DNA from: JBCDGZ01 sp038750655
GTDB taxonomy: Bacteria; Bacteroidota; Bacteroidia; Chitinophagales; Saprospiraceae
NCBI GenBank assembly: GCA_038750655.1
Contig: JBCDGZ010000135.1
Span: forward strand, 1-21,206
Length of the DNA stretch: 21,206 nt
Direction of reading: 5' to 3'
Below the pieces are notes generated by a model. That model saw only the letters and a list, made by a program, of their open reading frames with translations. It was not told where the DNA came from and made no database searches. The position numbers and the translations under genes were made by a program. Positions 8,171-15,081 of this stretch are shown here, piece by piece. The number at the start of each line of letters is the position of its first letter. Within the stretch, counting starts at the first letter, position 1.

Positions 8171-11100
8171 ATGATTACAAAACAAATAAAGTACCTGCTC
8201 GCGGGCCTACTGCTCTTTCTGGGCACCGTCGGCGAGTTACAAGCTCAGGCTTGTTTGGTAGAAACGCCTATGAGCTGGACGATCAGCAATGGTGTACAAC
8301 ATATTGAAGCGGAGGCCTTGCCGGCCGATGCGGACGGCTATCTCGATTTTGTCTGGGATGGTAACTTTATCTACTATGGATTTTACAAAACCCCAACGCC
8401 CAACTTCACGTTTAGCTTTGATTGTGGGGTGTACTTAAGTGGTTCCAATTTTTATATTCGTCATAACAACAGCTGGACTTTTCTAGGAGCCATCGCCAGC
8501 GCCGGGGATCATATTCGCCTGGCTAAAGAAGGCAGCAATTATGTGGTGTATCACAATGGGGCGGCGCTGTTTACTGGCGCCGTGACTGCCGGGCTTGCGG
8601 TCTATCCCTACGTTCGTGACGATAATGGCCTGCAAAGAGATCGCCTGGAATATTTCAAAAAACCACCAGTCTATACTCCTGAATGGATCGCCAATAGTAG
8701 TAGCTACCATCTGGCCTCGGAGGTCCTGGGGCGCGGTCAGGATGGCTTTATCGAACATGAATACAACAGCGAGTATGGAGTGATGATTGGTTTTAGCAAA
8801 AGCAAGAGCGTCGCCTCTGCGGAGTTCGCTGCTCGACTGTATTACTCTCCGATCAATCAGCGTATGTACATGTACCTCAACGGATTCTTCAAGGGCTCTT
8901 TAAGTGTCTCCGTTGCGGACGGCGATAAGATTACGCTGGAACGCAAAGGCTCCATGATTATCTATTCGGCCAACAACGTGAAGCATAGCTACGCCATAGA
9001 TGGGAATTTGGATTTACACCCCTGGACTTACGAATATACCTCCGGATCGAAAGCGCAAGTGCGAGTATCCTTTGACACTAGGGGAGGAGTGTGTCAGGAT
9101 TATTTTGATCGACTACCTTCCTATGTTAATGTAAGTCCAGACCCCTATTACCCGCCGTCCTACACCGATGAGGGGTGGAACATCGTCCATACCTTTACTT
9201 ACAATGGGGAAGGAGAAGGCCCCTGTCATGTGATCAGTGAGTCAAAGAGCTATGCCAATCGAATGGGCTACGGCGTACAACAGCAAACTAAAGATTACTT
9301 GACAGGAAAAGTCTGGGCTACGGAGACGATCTATGATTACTTAGGCCGTCCTGCACTGTCGACCCTGTCCGCACCTACTGGTCTTGATGTTCTACAATAC
9401 CACACCAGCTTCACCCGCGATGCCCTCGGCAATAATTACGACTTGGATGATTTTGACCGCACCTTCAACAGCAGTGGCGTCCAAACGGCTGATCAAACCA
9501 ACAACCCCAACCCTGTCGGCACTCAGGCCAACACCCTCGGTGCCTGGTACAGCTCGGCCAACACCGAAGAGCCTTGGCAGGCGACGAGCCAGTACCCCTA
9601 CACCCGCACCGAGTACAGCACCATTACCGGCGCGCCCCGGCGGATCGCCGGCGCTGGCGACGCCCAGCGAATGGGCAACGACCATGAAGTCGTAAGCTTT
9701 TCCATGCGGACTGGTAGCGAACTGCGCTACGTCATCGGCCAAAAGAAGCCCATCTGCCTGCTGGCCGGCACGGCCTACGACGAAGGCAATGTACTGGCGA
9801 CCCTTTGCAGCAGTGCACCCACTGGTTTTTACAATTTGCTCACCAAGAAAGTGACCGCTGATCAAGACGGAAAAGAGATGGTGATGTTTTATGACAACAG
9901 TGGAAATGTCATCGCCGAGGCACTGAGTGGAAGGGTCAACGGATCAAATCGGGAGTTGCAAAGTACCCAAGTCTCCATCCCCGCCGGAGAGTACCGCGAT
10001 ATTCACGTGACCGATGCTGACAACAGTATCAATATTTCAGGAGGTGGGGTCTTTGATATTTACGATCTGAGCACGGACGTAAAAATGGTTTCCGGTAGTT
10101 CTGCGAACATAACGTTTCTTTCTCCCGGGGTTTATCGGGTCGCATCGCTGACGAATACCATCACCTTGAGCTATGATTTGAATTACTACAATTTTAGCTT
10201 GAGCATCTACGATAAGCAAAACCAACTGGTGGCTACGGTCGCTCCCAAAGACGTCGTACACAGTCTGTCTGTCGCCCAGCACAGTGCTCATACCTTCTAT
10301 CGCTACAATTCCTACGGACAGCTGATTTGGGAAGAATCACCGGATGCAGGTCGGGTCTCTTATTTATATCGCAAGGATGGCCAACTGCGCTTTTCAGAAA
10401 ATGAGCAGCAGGATGCAGACAACGATTTCTCTTACATCATTTACGATGAACTGGGACGGCCGATTGAAAGCGGTGAGTACACCAGTACGCCGGGGAGTTT
10501 TGGTAACCTGGGGGTTTTCCTAGATATAGATTCCTACCCGAGTAATAATTCGTACAAGCAGGAGGAGATTTATACTACTTATGAGGTATCAGACCCCGTT
10601 TTGCCAAGTAACCGGGAGCAGCAATTTGTAGAAGGGCAAGTGGCTAAAATCAGTAATGACGATGGAACGACTTGGTACAGCTATGATCAGGAAGGCCGCC
10701 TAGCTTGGACGGCTCAATCTGTGAGTGGTTTATCAGAGATTAAGTACAGTGATTTCAAATACGACTTGCTAGGAAGTGTAACAGAGGTAACCTATCAAGA
10801 GGGGCAGTCGGATGAGTTCCGCCATCACTATGCCTACAACAGCAACAGTAAAATGACCAGTGTGAGTACGCGCACTGATGGGGACGAGAATACGGTGCCG
10901 GATTTACAAGCGCAGTATCAGTATACCCTGCTGGGAGCGATGGACCGCGTAGTGCTGGCCGAAGGCTTGGAGCGCAAACATTATGTCTATACCCTGCACG
11001 GGAATCTAAAGGCCATCAACCCCAAGGATATGGTTTCGGCAGACATCAATTCGCATCGCCGGACGTTCAGTATGGCCTTAGATTACTATTTGGATGATTA

Positions 11101-12997
11101 TGTGGCGGCCAACGGCTCTAGAGCGGGCAAGGTCTATGAGCTGCTTGATGGCAGTTCGCCTGCCGGGCAGGCCAACTATTCAGGATTGATTGGTGCGCAG
11201 CGCTGGAAGGCCCGGGCGGCCATCGGTGGGGCAGACTACAGTGGCTCTTTTGCTTACGGCTATCTGTATAATCATCGCAATGAGTTTTTCGGTGCCAATT
11301 TTGGTCAGGTGAATTCCACTTCACTTTCAAACTACGATGGAGCGTTTAGCGGGATGAACGATTACAAGGTAGCCTTCTCCGGCGACGGCTACGATGAAAA
11401 TGGAAACATTACTCGCCTGCTGCGTTACGGGCAAGGTGGAACACTCATTGACAACCTGTATTACATTTACCACACAACAGGACCTCGCAATCGCTTGAAA
11501 TACATCGCTGATTTTGCGGGTACTCATCAGATTGGCGATCTTGCTACGCAGGGGAGTAGTAACTACGACTATGATTTGAACGGTAATATGACGGATGACA
11601 TCAGTGAGGACAATAAACTAGTATACAACTCTTATGGGCTTGTGACGGAGGTGCGTTCCAGGGCTAGCAATCACTTGAAGGTTAGGTACGTCTACGGCCC
11701 CGAAGGACAGCGGGTGAAAAAGTTTAGCTATGGGGCTAACTCTACTTTGACAAAGACGACTTGGTATTTTAAAGGGCCGGGTCGACAGAGTATCTATGAG
11801 CAAGAAAGCGGTGGTGCTATAACATTGGAAGAAGTGACGATTAATGGACTGGGCAGATTAGGAAAAGCTTTTTACAGTGGTGGAGCTTACAATTTCCAAT
11901 ATGAGCTTAAGGATCACTTGGGTAATGTTCGTGCAGTGATAGAGAAAGGTACGAACGGGGATGCAGATGTCCTCTATTATGCAGATTATTATCCCTACGG
12001 TTGGACTTTGCCCGGGCGTCATGGTGGGGTGAGTCGTTATGGCTATCAAGGAGACTTTGCAGAGAAGGATGAGGAAGTAGGATGGAATGCCTTTGAGCTG
12101 CGGATGTATGATGGGCGCTTATCGCGGTGGACGGCCACTGATCCTTACCAACAGTACTGGAGTCCTTACCTGAGTATGGGGAACGATCCAATTAATGGAA
12201 TTGATCCAGATGGAGGGTTCAAAACCAGATTTGGCGCTTGGATGTACAAGACATTTAATGGTGGTGGATCAATTGTTGACCACGATGGAGTATGGGCGGT
12301 TATACAGAACGAGCGAAGCTTTATGATAGGGAACCAGGCCTTTATGGACTATGACCTTGTTACCCAAAATAACTGGGGGCAAAGTGCCGGCGCTTTTACC
12401 CTTGGCCTTGCTAACTCTTTTTCCTCCAACAATGGAATTGGACCTCGGCTAGACCCTAACACCAATGCTTACTACTACGGACAGAGAGCAGGGGACATCT
12501 TGTCTATTCTTCAAGGAGTTGGTGAAATGGCTTTGGGGACCACGATGACGACAGGGGGAACAACAGGAGCAGTCCTCAGCGCTCCGACAGGCGTAGGAGT
12601 TGTAGCAGGCGTTTCGGTTGCAAGTGCCGGTGTAGTATTTACTGCACACGGTGAAGTTGTTGCCGCTCACGGTGTTCATAATCTTTTATTTGCGAAAGGA
12701 CCAACCAGCACTTCAGGGAAATCAAGAGTGAGTAGTGCAATGGGTAAGATTAATTCTAACAATATTAACAAGATTATGGCTGATCACCATGCTTGGAAGA
12801 AATTATTCGCTAATCCAACTTGGGCTAAGATTAAACCTTTGATTGAAAAGACAATGCTCAATGGAGTTATTGTGCCGTATAAGAGCGTAAGTTCAAGGGT
12901 TATGCAGCACAAAGGATTTTTGATACAAGTAACGTATAAAGAAGTTAAAGGACAATTGAGAATTAGTGACGCATGGATTATTACCAGAGGTAGATAA
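8171..12997 (+). CDS. Secreted Rhs/YD-repeat protein with C-terminal toxin, unit 1 (1608 aa)
   Basis: A signal peptide (about 1-27, ending LQAQA) is followed by two related beta-sandwich domains, about 28-165 and 168-300, each with a GD(H/K)I-[RT]L-x-[KR]-x-G strand and aromatic-rich strands. From about residue 350 the chain carries YD repeats (for example IYDYLGRPALS, YRYNSYGQLIWEE, WYSYDQEGRLAW, YDYDLNGNMT). The Rhs-associated core spans about 1246-1349: LKDHLGNVRAV, YYPYGWTLPGR, RMYDGRLSRWTATDPYQQYW, ending DPINGIDPDGG. In the Rhs/TccC families cleavage occurs just after this type of motif, releasing the tip inside a hollow shell. The 259-residue tip has a Gly/Ala/Val-rich hydrophobic stretch (about 1437-1507) and the toxin module (1536-1608). 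The A-rich leader aaaataaaaaac precedes the ATG. No type IX secretion tail is visible. Confidence 0.9.
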   Translation: MITKQIKYLLAGLLLFLGTVGELQAQACLVETPMSWTISNGVQHIEAEALPADADGYLDFVWDGNFIYYGFYKTPTPNFTFSFDCGVYLSGSNFYIRHNNSWTFLGAIASAGDHIRLAKEGSNYVVYHNGAALFTGAVTAGLAVYPYVRDDNGLQRDRLEYFKKPPVYTPEWIANSSSYHLASEVLGRGQDGFIEHEYNSEYGVMIGFSKSKSVASAEFAARLYYSPINQRMYMYLNGFFKGSLSVSVADGDKITLERKGSMIIYSANNVKHSYAIDGNLDLHPWTYEYTSGSKAQVRVSFDTRGGVCQDYFDRLPSYVNVSPDPYYPPSYTDEGWNIVHTFTYNGEGEGPCHVISESKSYANRMGYGVQQQTKDYLTGKVWATETIYDYLGRPALSTLSAPTGLDVLQYHTSFTRDALGNNYDLDDFDRTFNSSGVQTADQTNNPNPVGTQANTLGAWYSSANTEEPWQATSQYPYTRTEYSTITGAPRRIAGAGDAQRMGNDHEVVSFSMRTGSELRYVIGQKKPICLLAGTAYDEGNVLATLCSSAPTGFYNLLTKKVTADQDGKEMVMFYDNSGNVIAEALSGRVNGSNRELQSTQVSIPAGEYRDIHVTDADNSINISGGGVFDIYDLSTDVKMVSGSSANITFLSPGVYRVASLTNTITLSYDLNYYNFSLSIYDKQNQLVATVAPKDVVHSLSVAQHSAHTFYRYNSYGQLIWEESPDAGRVSYLYRKDGQLRFSENEQQDADNDFSYIIYDELGRPIESGEYTSTPGSFGNLGVFLDIDSYPSNNSYKQEEIYTTYEVSDPVLPSNREQQFVEGQVAKISNDDGTTWYSYDQEGRLAWTAQSVSGLSEIKYSDFKYDLLGSVTEVTYQEGQSDEFRHHYAYNSNSKMTSVSTRTDGDENTVPDLQAQYQYTLLGAMDRVVLAEGLERKHYVYTLHGNLKAINPKDMVSADINSHRRTFSMALDYYLDDYVAANGSRAGKVYELLDGSSPAGQANYSGLIGAQRWKARAAIGGADYSGSFAYGYLYNHRNEFFGANFGQVNSTSLSNYDGAFSGMNDYKVAFSGDGYDENGNITRLLRYGQGGTLIDNLYYIYHTTGPRNRLKYIADFAGTHQIGDLATQGSSNYDYDLNGNMTDDISEDNKLVYNSYGLVTEVRSRASNHLKVRYVYGPEGQRVKKFSYGANSTLTKTTWYFKGPGRQSIYEQESGGAITLEEVTINGLGRLGKAFYSGGAYNFQYELKDHLGNVRAVIEKGTNGDADVLYYADYYPYGWTLPGRHGGVSRYGYQGDFAEKDEEVGWNAFELRMYDGRLSRWTATDPYQQYWSPYLSMGNDPINGIDPDGGFKTRFGAWMYKTFNGGGSIVDHDGVWAVIQNERSFMIGNQAFMDYDLVTQNNWGQSAGAFTLGLANSFSSNNGIGPRLDPNTNAYYYGQRAGDILSILQGVGEMALGTTMTTGGTTGAVLSAPTGVGVVAGVSVASAGVVFTAHGEVVAAHGVHNLLFAKGPTSTSGKSRVSSAMGKINSNNINKIMADHHAWKKLFANPTWAKIKPLIEKTMLNGVIVPYKSVSSRVMQHKGFLIQVTYKEVKGQLRISDAWIITRGR
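12776..12997 (+). other. Toxin module of the unit 1 Rhs protein, Ntox35-like
   Basis: These are residues 1536-1608 of the Rhs protein, beginning with a Met that aligns with the first codon of the window. Conserved features in both copies are DHHAWKKLFANPTW, KIKPLIEKTML, VPY(R/K)SVSS, VMQHKGFLIQVTYKE and QLRISDAWIITR. An alpha-helical start followed by about three beta strands fits the small BECR-type RNase toxins, and the ISDAW ending recalls polymorphic toxin type 35. His (HHAW; QHKG), Lys/Arg and Ser/Thr residues are available as catalytic groups. The assignment is from memory, not from a search. Confidence 0.6.
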
Positions 12998-13006
12998 AAC
13001 GGATTT

Positions 13007-13047
13007 AAGCCAAGTTCTCAAGAAGAGAACTTGGCCTAACTTTTTTT
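13007..13047 (+). terminator. Hairpin plus T7 tract between toxin and immunity genes (unit 1)
   Basis: GCCAAGTTCTC at 13009-13019 pairs perfectly with GAGAACTTGGC at 13025-13035 around a 5-nt loop (aagaa). A run of seven T follows at 13041-13047. The feature starts 9 nt after the toxin stop codon and ends 42 nt before the immunity ATG, matching the arrangement in unit 0. It has the form of an intrinsic terminator or attenuator, so immunity transcription may be only partial from the upstream promoter or may need its own start. Confidence 0.65.
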
Positions 13048-13089
13048 GATAAATTTTTTAATTTTACTGTTAAGGAAAACAAAGTATTT

Positions 13090-13509
13090 ATGATTACTAA
13101 ATTGATTGAGGAAGGCCAATTTGAAAAGGCTGCCGCCAAGCTTCGTCTTGATGCGATCAAAGATTATCACGAAGATTTACTAGAAGGAGCTTTTGATAGT
13201 GGAAGTGCCAAGTATTATGATTTCTATAAATACATAATTGAAAATCATCTTGAAACTTCTGAAATACATTATCATGCTTCAGAAATGATGTCTACTGCGT
13301 TAAACTGGATGCCTAAAGGCTATGAAATCGCCTATCATCATGCTTTGAGGGCTTGTGAGTTAGCGCCTGATGATGTTTCTCTAAAAGAATATTTATTATT
13401 TTTCCACGACATTCCAGATAAACTGCTATCGGATGAAGTTGCCCAAAAAGTAGCGAAAGAAATTTTAGCGATAGATCCCCATAATATCACCGCGAAGAGG
13501 GTGTTGTAG
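13090..13509 (+). CDS. Immunity protein of the unit 1 toxin (139 aa, all-alpha)
   Basis: The gene begins 92 nt after the Rhs toxin stop, with AAGGA at 13072-13076 as a distant Shine-Dalgarno-like site. The product has no signal peptide and looks wholly helical. ITKLIEEGQFEKAAAKL, YYDFYKYIIENH, ASEMMSTALNWMP, AYHHALRACELAPDD and SLKEYLLFFHDIPDKLL suggest a TPR-like or SEL1-like helical repeat fold. It is about 83% identical to the 313-735 product, close to the 87% between the paired toxins. The immunity role is inferred from its place; the protein family itself was not recognised. Codons are AT-richer than in the upstream Rhs body. Confidence 0.8.
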   Translation: MITKLIEEGQFEKAAAKLRLDAIKDYHEDLLEGAFDSGSAKYYDFYKYIIENHLETSEIHYHASEMMSTALNWMPKGYEIAYHHALRACELAPDDVSLKEYLLFFHDIPDKLLSDEVAQKVAKEILAIDPHNITAKRVL

Positions 13510-13526
13510 TAATTTTAACAACACCC
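13499..13526 (+). other. Hairpin overlapping the immunity stop codon, unit 1
   Basis: GGGTGTTGT at 13499-13507 is the exact reverse complement of ACAACACCC at 13518-13526, with a 10-nt loop. The stop codon (13507-13509) lies at the top of the left arm. There is no T-tract on the + strand, so this is not a typical terminator. It may shape the mRNA 3' end between unit 1 and unit 2. No equivalent is seen after the unit 0 immunity gene. Confidence 0.35.
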
Positions 13527-13622
13527 CACCCAAAATACTTTCCTTTCTCTGGTTACGTTTCCCCAATTCAACTGTTTAATAGGACAAACAACAATTTCCT
13601 CAAATCCTATTACAAACAGCTA

Positions 13623-14195
13623 ATGAACTCACAAAACAATGCTCAGTCCTCTTCGGTATTGAGTAAAATTACCCTCGCGCTGGCCAGCCTCAGCTTTGTT
13701 GGCCTATTCATTCTATTCCTCACCCTTTATCCAGATCACTCCAAGATCGCCTACGTCCGTACGGACGAAATCCTCAACAAGTACCAGGGGATGATCGAAG
13801 CGCGGTCGGCCTTTCAGGTCAAAGCCGGAGATTGGCAGGCCAAGGTCGATACCCTCAAGGCCGAGCTGGAAGCCTCGGTGAAAGACTACGAGGCGGTGAA
13901 AGTTTCCCTGACCAGCCAGACGCGTGCGGAGCGCGAAAAGAGCTTGCAAGCCCAGCAAGATCAGCTCTATCGCTATTCGCAAGCGGTTAGTAAGAAGGCT
14001 GAAGAAGAGGATCACAAGCTGACCGAAGGCGTATTGAGTCAGATCAATGCCTTATTGGAAGTTTACGGCAAGGAGCATGGCTACAGCGTTATTTTTGGTG
14101 CCAATGGTACTGGAAGTATCGTTTATGGCAATGAGGCCAAGGACTTGACCAATGAAGTATTGATTGAACTGAACCGAAGCTATGAAGGCTATTAA
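13623..14195 (+). CDS. Skp/OmpH-like membrane-anchored periplasmic chaperone, unit 2
   Basis: This 190-aa paralogue of the 1069-1641 product has identical length and about 155 of 190 residues identical. Most differences lie in the cytoplasmic N-terminus (about 6-18) and within the coiled coil. The start of the mature region (YPDHSKIAYVRTDEILNKYQ) and the C-terminal HGYSVIFGANG and VYGNEAKDLTNEVLIELN motifs are unchanged. It starts 113 bp after the unit 1 immunity stop. No good promoter was found in that gap, so it could be read through from unit 1. The 3' end overlaps the lipoprotein gene by 14 bp. Confidence 0.85.
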   Translation: MNSQNNAQSSSVLSKITLALASLSFVGLFILFLTLYPDHSKIAYVRTDEILNKYQGMIEARSAFQVKAGDWQAKVDTLKAELEASVKDYEAVKVSLTSQTRAEREKSLQAQQDQLYRYSQAVSKKAEEEDHKLTEGVLSQINALLEVYGKEHGYSVIFGANGTGSIVYGNEAKDLTNEVLIELNRSYEGY

Positions 14196-14796
14196 TGCCC
14201 CACTACTACTGATTGTTTTCTTGATTTTATGGACTGCCTGCTCTCGTAGTGTTAATTCTGCCGACGACCTTCGGGCCTTCGTCGCCAAGCAAAGTAATGG
14301 GCTGACCAAAGAGAAAACGATCGGCGAAATCAAGGTCCTGCTGACCTACCGCCCCACCGACCTGCTGGTGCAGCAGGAGCTGGGCGGAGCGCCGGCCAGT
14401 CCCGCTCACATCGAACAGCTGCGCCAGCAGTATGATGATTACCTGTATTTTTTATTGACTTATTCTGCTAATGGTAAAGAGATTGAGGGGTGGCGAGCCA
14501 CCTCGCAGGCGGAGTTCGGAACGCGGGTGCAGACCCTGGCCTTCGGAATGGCCGAGGTGCTGTCGCTCAACACCGATCAACGCGACTCGATTCCCTTAGT
14601 AGACTTTCTGTACCAACGGACCTTCGGTGGCGGCAGCAGCTCGGATGTGCTCTTTGCCTTCGACAGAGCGGCGACCGCCGACGCCGATTGGCTCAGCTTC
14701 CGACTAGACGACATTGGCCTAGGCATCGGAACGACTCACTTCCGTTTCGATACCAAAGCCATCAACACGGTACCCAGCATTCCATTTGTTCAATAA
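14182..14796 (+). CDS. Cassette-linked lipoprotein, unit 2 (unrecognised family)
   Basis: This is the 204-aa paralogue of the 1628-2245 product. The signal peptide ends ILWTAC with Cys 20, a looser lipobox than in unit 1 but at the same position, followed by Ser. The body keeps YRPTDLLV, QYDDYLYFLLTYSANGKE, DSIPLVDF and QRTFGGGSSSD. The variable parts are short and surface-like. The start lies within the 3' end of the Skp-like gene as in unit 1. The stop codon is followed at once by the 285-bp gap containing the MITE-like element, so coupling to the giant gene is looser here than in unit 1. Confidence 0.85.
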   Translation: MKAINAPLLLIVFLILWTACSRSVNSADDLRAFVAKQSNGLTKEKTIGEIKVLLTYRPTDLLVQQELGGAPASPAHIEQLRQQYDDYLYFLLTYSANGKEIEGWRATSQAEFGTRVQTLAFGMAEVLSLNTDQRDSIPLVDFLYQRTFGGGSSSDVLFAFDRAATADADWLSFRLDDIGLGIGTTHFRFDTKAINTVPSIPFVQ

Positions 14797-14816
14797 GACC
14801 TGATTTTTCACGATTT

Positions 14817-14980
14817 AGAGTCTGTTTGGATTTTGTTCTTTGAGCCGAAAATAGTCAATTTTTTGCTGAGGCAAGGCGCAGGTTCGGGATCGTAGCCGCG
14901 CTACGAAGCCCGGTTCTGCAACGCAGCATCAGTGAAAAAGTGGCATTTGCAGGCCAATTAATAATTTCCGAACAGACTCT
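14817..14980. mobile_element. MITE-like palindromic element, 164 bp
   Basis: The ends are 14-bp terminal inverted repeats with one mismatch: 14817-14830 (agagtctgtttgga) against 14967-14980. The interior is a long imperfect palindrome whose tip is TCGTAGC (14890-14896) and GCTACGA (14900-14906) around cgc. The tip centre at 14898 coincides with the midpoint of the element. It encodes no protein and is absent from the equivalent 38-bp gap in unit 1. No clear target-site duplication is visible. This fits a small non-autonomous insertion moved by a transposase elsewhere. A repetitive extragenic palindrome of another origin is the alternative. Confidence 0.65.
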
Positions 14981-15012
14981 CAGATCAGGTCCGACTTTTA
15001 TGATTGTCTGAT

Positions 15013-15028
15013 CCCACCTTCGGGTGGG
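15013..15028 (+). other. UUCG-capped hairpin upstream of the unit 2 giant gene
   Basis: CCCACC (15013-15018) and GGTGGG (15023-15028) enclose a TTCG tetraloop, an unusually stable RNA hairpin. It is followed by cagatcttctta, not a strong T-tract, so terminator function is uncertain. It lies 53 nt before the ATG at 15082 and could protect the 5' end of a processed mRNA or act as a weak terminator. Unit 1 has nothing similar. Confidence 0.45.
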
Positions 15029-15081
15029 CAGATCTTCTTATGCATAAATAAAAGGCTTGATCAGTACTAAAACAAAATAAC

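Larger units (their letters stand above)
1069..13509 (+). repeat. Unit 1: complete copy of the tandem Rhs toxin cassette
   Basis: This span encodes six proteins in the order Skp/OmpH-like, lipoprotein, SpvB/Rhs-like giant, small secreted protein, Rhs-core giant with toxin, immunity. The first five recur in the same order, with the same overlap and similar sizes, from 13623 onward. The last two match the partial genes at 1-735. All genes are on the same strand with short gaps, consistent with one operon or a series of linked transcripts. Confidence 0.9.

Noticed and set aside
8171..8257. Possible lipoprotein signal in the unit 1 Rhs-core protein (Cys 28 after LQAQA)
   Set aside because: The residues before Cys do not form a lipobox, and the unit 2 protein has no Cys there. 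A normal signal peptidase I site fits better.
9392..9865. Antisense open frame of 157 codons in the Rhs-core gene
   Set aside because: It is a shadow in a locally GC-rich stretch of the Rhs gene, with no start signal or known motif.
14490..14843. A 117-codon + strand frame running past the lipoprotein stop
   Set aside because: It is Arg-rich out-of-frame translation of the lipoprotein gene, and the conserved frame is the lipoprotein.
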